Positions 1-10,491 of a stretch of 64,000 bases of DNA are shown here, piece after piece. How positions within the stretch are numbered: position 1 is the stretch's first letter; the number at the start of each line of letters is the position of its first letter. Position numbers and translations under genes: made by a program. The stretch comes from Enoplolaimus lenunculus (lineage: Eukaryota; Nematoda; Enoplea; Enoplida; Thoracostomopsidae): NCBI GenBank assembly GCA_030248215.1, contig JASANG010000553.1, positions 84,440 through 148,439 of the forward strand. The letters are read 5' to 3'. The notes under the pieces are model-generated. The model was not told the origin of the DNA and did not search any database. It saw only the letters and a program-made list of their open reading frames with translations.

Positions 1-112
1 CACCCGAGTCGCTCAGTCTTATTTGACTCTGGTGAAATAGAATTTGACTCAGTTTGTATAGTTCCGAAAAGCCTATTTTGGATAGAATCAATTTCACTCA
101 CTATTTTTGCAT
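1..112. repeat. D-family fold-back element, right half
   Basis: Diverged fragment with ATTTGACTC blocks, AGTTTGTATAGTTCCG, AAAGCCTATTTTGG and a trailing ATTTTTGC, matching in order the right half of the better copies at 16746-16956 and 63305-63456. It runs off the left edge of the window. Confidence 0.65.
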
Positions 113-114
113 GG

Positions 115-870
115 TCAACCGGGAGTCTGGCTACAGCTGAAAATCGACTTCTTGGTCCGGTTGAGTTTTTGCCGGAGGTTCTCGCAATTGTGGTAGTGAA
201 ATTTTGCATAGTTTTACAAACTATCTTGTGCGTTTCGTTTTAACATTTAGAACAATTCTGAAAAAAGAATACAGAAATTTCGTAAAAATTAAGCATAAAA
301 CCAAGCGATTTAATAACTAAAAATTATAGATATTTGTTAAGATTAACAAACATCAGTTTAATTTCGCAGCACCTCCGGCTCCGGCAAGTTTTGTTGACCT
401 ACTTTGGTAGTTTTACCTCTGGTTGCACGTTGTCGGCCACGTCGCTTACACGTTACCGATCTTGTTGCTTAAATTAAAATTAGTGTTGAAATGAGGAAAA
501 CTCAAAATTGTCTGTCCATATAGGTACCATTTTGGCAAAAAACCACGTGTCCGCATAGTGTTTCAGCAAACTTAAGATGTCCACATGCAGCAGATTGCAG
601 CCTGAAGTGAAAAGTGTCGGATTCGGGGTAAGCAAAATTTGTCTGAGGTCAAGCCAAAGGTGAAACGAACTTAGTTAAAATGTTTTAATTTGTAGATTTT
701 AGCAAATATCTGTAAAACATGCGTCTTTTGGTTTTACGCTTATTTTTTTGCGAAGTCTTGGTAATTGTTTTCTCAAAATTGCATCAAAAGTTGAAACGAA
801 ACGCACCTGTAAAACTTTGCAAAATTTCACTGCAATAATTGTCGTAACCTCTTGCATAAATTCTGCCGAA
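115..870. repeat. Two M-family repeat copies in opposite orientation
   Basis: About 115-400 and 580-870 share TTTTAGCAAATATCTGT or its complement, TTTTGGTTTTACGCTTATTT, AAAACGCACC and flanking CCGGAGGT/CACCTCCGG blocks. The same order is found at 40770-41095 and 57278-57615. The ends carry CCGGAACC-type inverted motifs. No coding capacity; probably a non-autonomous DNA element. Confidence 0.55.
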
Positions 871-1143
871 ACCGAAGTCGATCTAATGCTGGAGTCGGAG
901 ACAGACTTCCGGTTGAACACTGGTATGTCGCTACGCAGCGAACATGTAATTGTCTGGAAAAACCCGGACAACGGTCTGTTTTTTGGTTGGGATGGGCTAC
1001 TGCAGACGCGCGGCACCAACGGTAACGTGTCACCGGAATCATTCCTACATTGGAGTGTTGACTTTTATCAGTACTGGTTATTCCTCAGAGTGTATAGAAG
1101 ACACATGCTAGCAAAAATGCATCATAAAAACTTCGGCTCATGA

Positions 1144-1798
1144 TCGTTATTAGTTTTACCAAGCTAAGTTTTACGTTGCATTGTAGTGAATTTGTATTTA
1201 GCCTGTGTAAGCAGTCGGAGTCAAAAGTTTTAATCGGAGTTTCTCTTCACCGTTCATCTCACTTTTGTGTAAAAACGGAGTGTATTGCGAAATTTTTGTA
1301 ATATGTTCGGATTGGTAAAATCTCGCTTACGTATTTTTATTTTACGCCAAAACTTGTATTTTACGTTCTAAAGTCCGCTGGTACTATTAAAAATATCTGT
1401 CAAAAACATGACAATTTGGTTTGAAGAGCTGGGTCTAAGAACACGCTGTGTAACAATTACTACATATTACACGTTATGAGAGCCCCTACGGGATGTGGCA
1501 AGAACAATACATTTGTGAGGTTAATTATGTTGTTAAAGTAGGTTAACTATTGTCTGATGGACGCTTTTTAGGTTATCAAAACTTGATATGTATGCTTTTC
1601 ATGTAAAGTAGCAAAATGTAGGTGTTGTGTTCTCGTCCACGTAGAATAGGTATCAGCTTTGCTTTAGCCGCTTTTCGAGTGTTAATAGTTTGCACTAAGT
1701 TACGCTAGTAGACCAGAATTAAGGTTCGCGTTAGATTTGTTTTAGCCTATTTTGCGTTCTGTGATAAATTATTGTGATCTGTAAATTTACCTATTATA
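1144..1798 (+). promoter_or_regulatory. Presumed 5' flank/promoter of the DUSP23-like gene
   Basis: The 655 bases before the predicted ATG contain no recognisable repeat, coding exon or clear core-promoter motif. The role is inferred from position only. The open frame at 748-1143 overlaps a dispersed repeat and has no family resemblance, so it is not treated as a gene. Confidence 0.3.
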
Positions 1799-4402
1799 AT
1801 GGCAACCTCAACAGCGGACAAGCCGCATACCTCTGGAGTGCCACCTCCGGGATTTCAGTGGATTGTAGACAGGAAAATTGCTGCCTTCGGATTTCCAACA
1901 AGTCCCGATCATTTAAAGTAAGTACAGAGTGAATTTTTGAAATTGTGGTAGTTAATCAATAGGCGTTTTATTTGGTTATTTTCGTTATTTGCTGCCCAGC
2001 CACTGTTTGCCAAAAACGTTCCATTTTGGAAAATTTTTTACCGGAGCTTGCGTGGCTGAGCTGAATGGTGTTAATTTTTCCATTTGAGTTATGCTTATTC
2101 ATATTTCAAGCAAACTAAGGTAAATGCAGCGGCGCTTGCAACCGCCTGAACTGGAACTGTTTTCGTTCATACAACAATAACTCAAATTCTGTTAGACACT
2201 ACTGGAAGTACAAAATAACTATTAGTAGTTTTCTGAAACTTATTTAAAATGACAGTCTATATTATACGTACTAATTTTTTACAACTTTACTTTTAGATAT
2301 CTAGTCGATCAAAATATTCATCAAATTATTTCGTTAAAAACCAAACCGCCATTGCCGATGCTGTCGTCGTTTCCTCAATTGCAGCAGACTAAAATTCCCG
2401 TTGCAAATTTTTGTCCACCGACTTTGAATCAAATGAAACAGTTTATAGATGTCACTGAACGAACAATCGACGAAGGAAAGGTAGATTGAACGCTGTAGAG
2501 AAACCGAGCAAAATGGTTGATTTAGGCATAAGTAGCTATGTAATTTACTATATATATATTCTCTATGCCTTAGTAAGCTGCATCTATACGACTACTGATT
2601 GTGTATAACTTGCGCAAAAAATTACTTCGAGTTGACGCTAAATTATAGAGTATGAACTGAAGTTGCGTTGCAATTTCAGTCTTATAGCTGTGCAGATACA
2701 TTTCTTAAGAATTCATTGAATAGCAAATTGACGAATTTAAAGCAAAAGATTAAATTCAATCCCGGTATCAAAATTTTGAAACTCGCTGACATCATTGCAG
2801 GCTAAACCTATATATCGAGCTCCCATTAGGTTTAAGCCTGATACAAGAAAAAGTAACCATTTTTCAGGCGGTCGGTGTGCATTGTCTGAAAGGCCGCGGA
2901 CGCACTGGTACAATGCTTGCAGCGTATTTTGTGCACAAGCTCGGTATGACAGCACGTGATGCTATTGCTAAAATTCGTGCAATACGGCCGTACTCAATCG
3001 ACACTGATTATCAAGAAGAAGCGGTATGGGAGTATGAACAGTTTGTCGCAAGAGCCGAGATGAAAAACTGTGGAGAACATGAACCAATGCATCCGCCACC
3101 GTATTTTCAATGGATTGTGCCTGATCAAATAGCTGCGTTTGCGTTTCCGTCCCGAAAATGGCATCTTCGGTAAGGTTTAAAAATGTTTCGGACGGTTTTG
3201 TTATGGTAATGTTTAGTAGAGTTCGACCGGGGTACTAAGAAATTCTACAGTTTGTTGGTTAGTGTATGAAATACTGTATGTAATTTTTGCAATCTTTAAT
3301 AATCAGTGAGCATTGTATACAGCTGTAAGACGCAGTGAATACGAATTTTAAAATGCATTTGTACATGGAATTCTATTCGGTCGACCGTTATATATTTTTG
3401 CACTATTTGCTGTGTGCGCGAAATTTTATAACTCAGATTATGTTTATGCCTTTGGTGTTTAATGGTTTTATTGCAGCTGGTTGATTACGCATGGTATTTC
3501 TCACCTTGTCACACTTCAAACGTATCCTCCTGTTCCGTTAAAAGAATTTCCAGACATGACACAAACGCTTATTGACGTTGAAGAGTTTAGCGCACCGACC
3601 GTAGAACAGATACAACAATTTGTAGACGCAACTGATAAAGCGTTAGCTGAAGATCGGGTGAATACTTTTTGTGAAAAAAGGGTGAATACTTTTTGTGTGT
3701 ATAATTTTGTGGGTACAACTTACACTAATGCAGTATTTCAGTACAATTTGTATGTATAATGTGGATTTTTGTTTTTATTCAGTGAATCCGTGAATGACGT
3801 TTATACATACACGTTAGTTTCGCTGAAAGTGATTTAAAAAGCTTATTGTTTTAATACCAAATGTCAGTGTTGTCAAATAGGTGTAGCATTTACCGCCAGT
3901 TAATGATAGCCTTATATGTAATTTAAGAATCATAGAATGCTTGGTTTAGTTTAGAAATTTATTTTTACAGTTGGACCAACCTATTTCTTCTGTGTAACTT
4001 TTTAGATTAGCAGATGAAGCAGTTTGTTCGGCTAAAAACCTATTATAAACTGATAATTGATGCTACAGCTGAGGCATCAGAATATGGCTCGTAGTGCCTG
4101 GTGAAATAAGAATAACGGATTTTCTAGAGGAATCACAATGGAGAAGTAGTGATAAAATATAGCGTTTGTGCCTCACTTTACACTCTGCCTGCATTGTAAT
4201 ATTGCAGGCTGTCGGCGTTCATTGTACATTTGGTCGTGGTCGAACTGGCACTATGATTGCGGGTTATTTTGTCGCCAAAGAAGGCATTAGCGCAGAAGCG
4301 GCAGTGAATAAAATTCGACGAATACGGCCGTATAGTGTGGAAACGTACGAACAAGAAGAAGCTGTATGGAAGTATGAGCAAATGTTACGAAACAATTTGT
4401 AG
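1799..4402 (+). CDS. Tandem two-domain DUSP23-like protein phosphatase, five exons
   Basis: Predicted 326-residue cytosolic phosphatase. Exons: 1799-1917, 2297-2480, 2868-3169, 3477-3657 and 4208-4402 (TAG stop), all with GT-AG introns. Intron phases are 2,0,2,0, so the reading frame is continuous. The protein holds two copies of the DUSP23 (VHZ) fold, an atypical dual-specificity phosphatase of about 150 residues in human. Domain 1 is about residues 17-160 and domain 2 about 177-326. Each has the N-terminal PPxFQWIV motif, the SL or TL strand, a CX5R P-loop (HCLKGRGRTGT with C107/R113; HCTFGRGRTGT with C268/R274) and the C-terminal IRPYS...YQEEAVW/YEQEEAVW helix. Exon 3 joins the end of domain 1 to the start of domain 2. 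Human DUSP23 uses Asp65 as general acid; the aligned residues here are Asn77 and Glu238. The ATG at 1799 starts a short leader (MATSTADKPHT) before the first domain. Family assignment is very secure; activity of either domain is inferred only. Confidence 0.93.
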
Positions 4403-5272
4403 TATATACTTGTTTGAGCACTTTTGTATTTTCCACCCACAGTGGAAAAGTCCTTCCCCGCGGCAACAATAATCCATGCATAGCTGAGTTGCCGTTATAG
4501 TAGATTACCATTTCCCAAGTCTAAGCCTAACGTCTAAGCCTGTAACTAAGCGTAAGCCTAAGCAAAACATTTCCACTGTAGAGGGGAACTATAAAAGTAG
4601 CCTTGTTAAAGTTGTACATAATGTTTAAAAACTGACAGATACTAATGCGCTGGTTTAAGGGAGAACACTATAACGCGTGCCTTTGTTTTACATTATGAGG
4701 AACGCTGCGTTTGCGTTTTTACTGTGTGTTCGCCGAATTGATTTTTTAGTTCTCGCTTTGCTCTTCAGAATTTTGTTGCCAAAGAGTTGCATATATTTCA
4801 GAAAATTTGCTTTTGTTATAAATTGTTATTACTTCGTTAATCAAGCGCTGCTGAGTATTGTTTTAAAGTTTTCGGTAATATATTCTAGAATACTATGTTG
4901 TATTGCTGTTTTAACGGTATATAGCTTTATGTTTACTTATTGCGATACAAAAACTTCTATCAGTTTTGTTCAGCCTGACTTTGACGGGGTATAACCGGAG
5001 GTCTGCCTGTTCCGAATTTACGATGACATTCGGCGCCGAAAGCATTTTTGCTGGAGGTTTCGAAAATTTCAATAGTTAAAGAGTGTACGCACTTATACAA
5101 AAGGTATGTTTTTCAATGAGTTGTTTGTAAGTGTTAGGGGTTATTTTGAAAGTTGTGAAATGAACAAGCTCAAAAACAAATCTTTGAGAGTTCCGCCGTC
5201 TTTATACAAGTATATTTTGTGTCTGAATAAGCACACGAATGGCACAGTGTTATCGATCGCCTAAATCCTTTG
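4403..5272. other. Intergenic, fragmentary repeats
   Basis: 4425-4580 holds a short fragment with TAAGCCTAAG hexamers, flanked by TTTCCACTG-type inverted motifs (a similar TACAGTGGAAAAG lies near 41600). A 105-codon hydrophobic open frame at 4677-4994 has no family features and is AT-rich noise. 4986-5050 contains CCGGAGG/GCTGGAGG blocks like the ends of the M family. Confidence 0.4.
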
Positions 5273-5442
5273 GGCCCATGTGAACATCATGGACGGAACG
5301 TGTTTGTTTGGGACTAGATTAGAGTAAGCTTTAGACCATTTTTTGCTTGGCTCAGACTTAGGCTTAGGAATACGCTCCTTCTTAGGCTTAGGCTTAGGAA
5401 TATGCTTATAATACTATTCCGCCCCTGTTCTTTACATTGGCC
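5273..5442 (+). mobile_element. TTAGGC-core MITE, type A
   Basis: Starts GGCCCATGTGAACATCA and ends GTTCTTTACATTGGCC, imperfect terminal inverted repeats of about 27 bp. The core contains AGACTTAGGCTTAGG and CTTAGGCTTAGGCTTAGG. Flanking 8-mers ATCCTTTG and ATGTTTTG differ at two positions, consistent with an aged 8-bp target duplication. Confidence 0.75.
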
Positions 5443-5879
5443 ATGTTTTGAAAGAACGAAATGTACAAGCTGATAATGATCTTCCGACCATAATCAACTG
5501 TACAATAGATATGTCGTAAAATTTTTATGCTGCATAATGCATGATTTATGTTGCACATTTTTATTCAAGATCTGTATGATGGTCTTTACAGTAATAAACT
5601 AGAGCGTTTTTTAATAAAAGCAGGCTTGAAGACTGTCATTTTTCTAAAATTTGAACCGCCAATGATGCTGGTTTTCTCTTGCAGTAGTGCAAAAAACGGG
5701 ACGACCCTTAAAAACAAGGGGTCGTTTATTGTATATGCAGGCATAATGAGGGGTCCGGTTAAATCTTGGGTTGCTCGGAACACGTTTTTTAAATGTTGAT
5801 TCGACGTCAGCATAAAATATGAACTGAATAGCGATTATGTTGACAAAATGTGAATGTCACAATACATTGGCTTACAAAT

Positions 5880-7100
5880 TACATACAAATAGCAGTATGC
5901 CAAACGATACCATGGGACAATTATGCGAATGATATTCCGGAATATGACCGAATATCACGTATTACACAGGACAGTGTAATGCGGGGTTCACGTTACAACC
6001 GGGGAACCGGGGCAGCTTGGGACACGTTTTGTCCCTATTAGCCTATTTGGTTACATTTTGTCTGCTAATCTACCCCATATCATATTCAAAGTCATATTTG
6101 TCTGCTATCATCATGTGTAGGTCACGTTTTGTCCTTCAATATCATGATATTCGACGTATTGTCAGCGAATATCATATGATATATTTTCAAACGTCGACAT
6201 ACTTGAAGTAACATACCCAAATTGTCCTGTTGAATATCATATGATACTAGAATTTGAATTTTTGAATTTATAACAGTGTTTTTCTAAGCGATTTTGTATC
6301 GGAAATGGATTTGCAGACGTGTATTTGGTATTTTACGAACATGTGTGCCTCTGCCGTCAGACTTTCCATCAATTTATTAGCACCCGAAGATTACACTGTC
6401 CCGCTGGATATCATTTGATATTCGTTGTAATTTTGGAATATCATATGATATTCGCATAAATGTCCCTTAGTATCACGTGATATGCCGACTCTTGTACACA
6501 TTGATCTTCTGAGACCGGAGGTTTGTAAGTAAATGTTATATGACATTGGAGTTTTGTCTGTTCACCCGATATGAGTGGTCGAATTTTAACGTTGACGTGG
6601 AATCAACATGGGACATACCGTGTTCCGGCTGCCCAGGTTATAACGTGAATCCCGCATAATTTGTGCACACTAATAATATGAAAAGTCAGATAATGTAGCT
6701 TTAAGTGATCTCCAATACTGAATTTGGTTCTTCTATTTTTCTGTTTCTGGCAGAACTTTTGTCTAAATATATTCCTAAAGTACAAAAATAATTCAAACTT
6801 CAAATTTTATATATGATATTGTACAAGACATTCAGGCCAATTTATCACAATTTTGCAAACATTTTCAAACATGTCTTGGCGGACAATATTTCGAACAATA
6901 TATGATATTCCAATCAGTGAATGCCACATCAGGATAGCAGACAATTCAAATTTTGGATATTTGAGAGCGATCAACGTACATACAGACAAAATGTTACCCG
7001 CTATTGCAATAGGGACCACATTTGTTCCAGCTTGCCCCAGGTTAACCACGCTTAACTCGTCCGCGGGATGTGCGCTCCGATCTAATTTGCATATTCCGTA
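5880..7100. repeat. Large inverted-repeat region with ATATCATATGATAT palindromes
   Basis: 5975-6035 (GCGGGGTTCACGTTACAACC through GGGACACGTTTTGTCC) is matched in reverse complement at about 6607-6660, and a third related block lies at 7010-7085. Between the arms are palindromes such as AATATCATATGATAT near 6168, 6231 and 6437, and diverged ones near 6408 and 6473. No protein is recognisable. Probably nested fold-back DNA elements. Confidence 0.5.
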
Positions 7101-7530
7101 AATTGGGTCGGTAGCTATCTCTGGATTCATTCTGCTTGATCTAACTGACAGGAATTGTACTGAATGTATGATACAACACAGCGATCTCCTTAATAGTTGA
7201 CGGTTAAATTTTTCAATAGAATCTCTCAGTTATTTGAGTGGTGCAGTACGGGTGCTTTTTATTTTCCGTTCAGCGAATCAAACCGTCGCTTTCAACCCAA
7301 TGCATAACAATTTCAAGGAGTCCCTGAACGCTATGCCTAAACCTTAACGTTGAGAAAGAACGAACTGGAAATTTTTTTACTTGTTTTAAAATAATGAATA
7401 GCTTTAGTGTAGAAGCTTTAGAGGCGACAGCCCGAATTCCGCGTAAATTCCGCTTATAATTCCGGGGACGGTTCAGGGGTGTCGGTTACCTTGTCCTGTG
7501 TATTGTCGCGTTTCAACAAAATTTGTTTGG

Positions 7531-7625
7531 CATGGCCCAGGTTACTTTACGGGGCGTCCAGGTTTCTGGTATGTCAATAAAATGCCTCTCTCACCAGTGA
7601 GACTGGTGTTCGAATCTTACCTTGA
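7531..7625 (+). repeat. Type-B MITE left end joined to a tRNA-like B box
   Basis: GGCCCAGGTTACTTTACGGG and CCAGGTTTCTGGT match the type-B terminus. About 50 bases later comes GGTGTTCGAATCTTACC, a good pol III B-box match. There is no right TIR, so it is a truncated or chimeric fragment. Confidence 0.5.
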
Positions 7626-7771
7626 AATTACGTCTCATTTGAAATTGAAAATAATGTGAGAAAAGGTTAATGGAAAAATTTTAGTTAGTATCTTTAAAGT
7701 ACACGAAGCAGCATTGCGTCTGAAGGGGTGTCTATATTTAAATTGATACCAGAAAAATATAATTCTTGTTA

Positions 7772-7975
7772 AAATTATAAATAAATACAAATATAATGAA
7801 CCGAATCGGGGGGTAAATAAGAGGGGCCCCATTTTGAGTCCCAATCAATAGGAGTCCGTATCCCTTACGAGTCCCACCCCTACAACCTGTCTGCTCCGGC
7901 GCTGCGGATTATTGCAATACCGGATATAGTAACGAAGGGTGTCGGGGGCGGGTTAAAAATAAATAATAGTCCGTT
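7772..7975 (+). repeat. Degraded H-family element
   Basis: TAAATAAGAGGGGCCCCATT, GAGTCCCAATCAATAGGAGT and CCGTATCCCTTACGAGTCC, then ACCGGATATAGTAACGAAGG and GGTTAAAAATAAATAATAGT follow the order of the copies at 18792, 34931 and 55479, with internal deletions. Confidence 0.6.
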
Positions 7976-8150
7976 TAATAGCAAATTGCTTTTTATTCGA
8001 TGCGATAGTAATAGTGGCCCATGTTTCTATAAAGGCAGTCCCTATTTCCCGGGACAGAAATGTACCCGGAATGCACAATTAGATTAAATATTATATACCC
8101 CCTCGCTCGACGTTTGTGTCGACCTCACAAAAAATTTTGTTGTTCAAATC

Positions 8151-8398
8151 GACCAATGTAAAGATCAGGAGCGGAACGATTTTCTGCGGGACTTCAATGG
8201 AGTAAGCATAAAAGCTCAGCGGCGGAATGTTTTTCTGCGGGACTTTAATTGAGTAAGCTTTAAGCTAAGACTTGTTTTTGCCTGGGCTTAGGCGCCGGCT
8301 TAGCTTAGGTGTAAAACCTCACTCTTACGCGTAGCTATTAGGCTTGGGCTTAGAAATATGCTTGAACTACTGTTACAGCACTGTTCTATACATTGGCC
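8151..8398 (+). mobile_element. TTAGGC-core MITE, type A, internally duplicated left end
   Basis: Left GACCAATGTAAAGATCAGG, right CTGTTCTATACATTGGCC. The subterminal block GCGGAACGATTTTCTGCGGGACTT is repeated about 60 bp later as GCGGAATGTTTTTCTGCGGG. The hexamer array is degenerate (GGGCTTAGG, TTAGGCTTGGGCTTAG). No clear target duplication. Confidence 0.65.
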
Positions 8399-8888
8399 GC
8401 GAAAGCTACTGAATATGTCTTCAATCCATTTTTCGTCCTTCAAGGATAATTTTGCTTTTTGCGCCAATTTTACAGTTGCGTGTATTGTTATGCAGCAGTC
8501 TGAAGCTTTTTATTATTAACACTTTGATGTTATTTCAGTTTATTCAATAAGTAACAATTTTATGTTTTTAGCCATTTTGAACGCAAATTATTTTTTTTTA
8601 ATTTAACCTTCGCTTAAATTGACAAAAATTTCTTATAAAAGCCACGCCAACCGTTTTTATAAGTTGTCCTATATCATTGGTATGGTGGTAGCACCTGTAG
8701 GGACACACAGTTAACAATCGAGTTTCAATTAAAACTTTAAGTGTTCGCAATTGCTAACAATTAAAGTTTGCAACGCTTTGCAATGTCGGTTTCAAATATT
8801 TCTATTTAATCGGTGGCACGAGATGCATAATAGTGTAAAGAGCTTATGCGCAAACAGTGCAAGAACCTGGACGCGATTTTAGCATTAA

Positions 8889-9151
8889 CCCTTTCTCACA
8901 TGAAGATTTTCTATTTTCCCTGAGACCTACTTTTATGCTTGGATACGAACTCCAGTGACTAGTGTGGGAGGCGTATACCATCACCACTCAGCTATAGGAG
9001 CTTGACGCTCGAGCACGAGGGGGCTCTCACGTCTTGTGGTGATTTAGTACTGTATATACGTGTTGCAGTTGTTCAACACGGTGCGATATATATTATTTAA
9101 CGTATATACACTGCGCTGAGTTGCCTATAGGCAACTCAATGTGAGAAGGGG
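8889..9151 (-). mobile_element. E family: TTAA-flanked piggyBac-like MITE with tRNA-like module
   Basis: 263 bp, flanked on both sides by TTAA (8885-8888 and 9152-9155). The ends CCCTTTCTCACATGA and TGTGAGAAGGGG are inverted. On the minus strand the left part carries a pol III A box (TAGCTGAGTGGTGATGG) and, about 44 bases on, a B-box-like GAGTTCGTATCC. Same architecture as the copies at 28776 and 52223. TTAA plus CCCTTT ends is the piggyBac signature; the source transposase is not in the window. Confidence 0.75.
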
Positions 9152-9675
9152 TTAAATATTGCTATGAAATATTCGTTTTGATCTGTTTTGTAGTGCCCAT
9201 ATCCTGGGTGCTTCCTTTCGCGTTCGCTAGTGTTATTTTGTTAAATAAGCAGGATTTAACGGGACCGGTGGGAACAAACCGTTTTTTAATTTTGGTTCCT
9301 TGTGGCGTACCGTTTATCAAGGGCGCCCTTTTGGGTTTCCAATGTCGTTTTGTTAAACAAGCAGGGTTTTACAGGACTGGACATATTAACAAACATTATT
9401 TAAATTTGATGCAAGGGTTCCAAAACTGTGACAATCTATTGCTGACGTGAAAAAGATTTTCAATCGATGTGTGAGGTATTCACTAAACATTACAAAAGTA
9501 CACATTGCACTTTCGGATCTATAGGGGCACCCGAACCTCAACCCCGAAATAAAAATCAAAACCAAATTTTAGTACTACGATTTAGCGGTAAATTTGTGTT
9601 TGGTTACTGGTTTGCTCTATTCACGAGATTTTGTAACCATTATACATCAGTTAAGAGTTTTTGTCTTCGCCACTG

Positions 9676-10491
9676 CATACATGAAGTTTTGCTTATGCTT
9701 TATGTCGCTCACACGTTACCATACGTGCACTCGGCACATCCATCGTCCCCTATACTGTTTTAAAAAGGCTAGCTATACTGTTATTGCGTAACTGTGTGCG
9801 GAAAGTTTTCTTCAAATAAAAAATGTCCGCATAGAGTTTATTGCATTGACGGACATTTTGTATGCTGTTTGCACATTATGTTAATATTAAATATAGAGTT
9901 TCGGTCGTTACAGTCTAAAAGGTGTCACCGGAAAGCGCTAAATAAGATAATTTACTGCGTAATTTTATTGCTTTTTGCATGCTCGCCAAAATTTCCCGCC
10001 AAAATGTGAATTTTCCTGCCAAAATTTGAATTTCGCGCCAAAATTTCAATATTTCTTGCCAAAATTTGATTCCTGCCAAAATTTTAATTTTCCTGCCAAA
10101 ACTGGAATTTTTCGCCAAAAGTTGAATTTTCCCGCCAAAATTTGAATTTCCCGCCAAAATTTGAATTTTTCCGCCAAAATTTGAATTTTGCCCTAAAATT
10201 TGAATTTTCCCGCCAAAATTTTAACTTACTGCCAAAAATTGATTTTTCCCGCCAAAATTGGAATTTGCCGCCAGAATTTAAATTTTCCCGCCAAAATTTG
10301 AATTTGCCGCCAACATTTGCATTTTGCCCACCTAGCGGGGAAATTCAAATTTTGGCGGGAAAATCAAACTTAAGCGGGAACATTCAAATTTGGCGGGAAA
10401 TTTTGGTGGGAAAATTCAAATTTTGGCGGGAAATTCAAATTTTGACGTGAAAATTCAAATTTTGGCGGGAATTTTGGCGGGCTTTAAGTCG
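9676..10491. repeat. F-family fold-back with 20-bp tandem repeats
   Basis: A 300-bp lead-in (9676-9960, related to 21690-21960) is followed by about 17 diverged units of TTTTCCCGCCAAAATTTGAA at 9981-10325. At about 10332 the orientation flips and about 8 units run as the reverse complement to 10491, so the block can fold on itself. At least ten units keep TTTCCCGCC or GGCGGGAAA/GGCGGGAAT. Confidence 0.75.

Noticed and set aside
748-1143. 131-codon plus-strand open frame
   Set aside because: It overlaps an M-family repeat found at three other places and resembles no protein family.
1799-4402. Two separate adjacent DUSP23 genes
   Set aside because: Exon 3 encodes the end of the first domain and the start of the second without a stop, and no start codon context separates them.
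4677-4994. 105-codon hydrophobic open frame
   Set aside because: The composition is what AT-rich, T-rich DNA gives; no motif, splice or homology support.
8889-9151. Plain tRNA gene or ordinary SINE
   Set aside because: No closed cloverleaf, no poly(A) or simple tail, and the TTAA plus CCC inverted ends define a DNA element instead.
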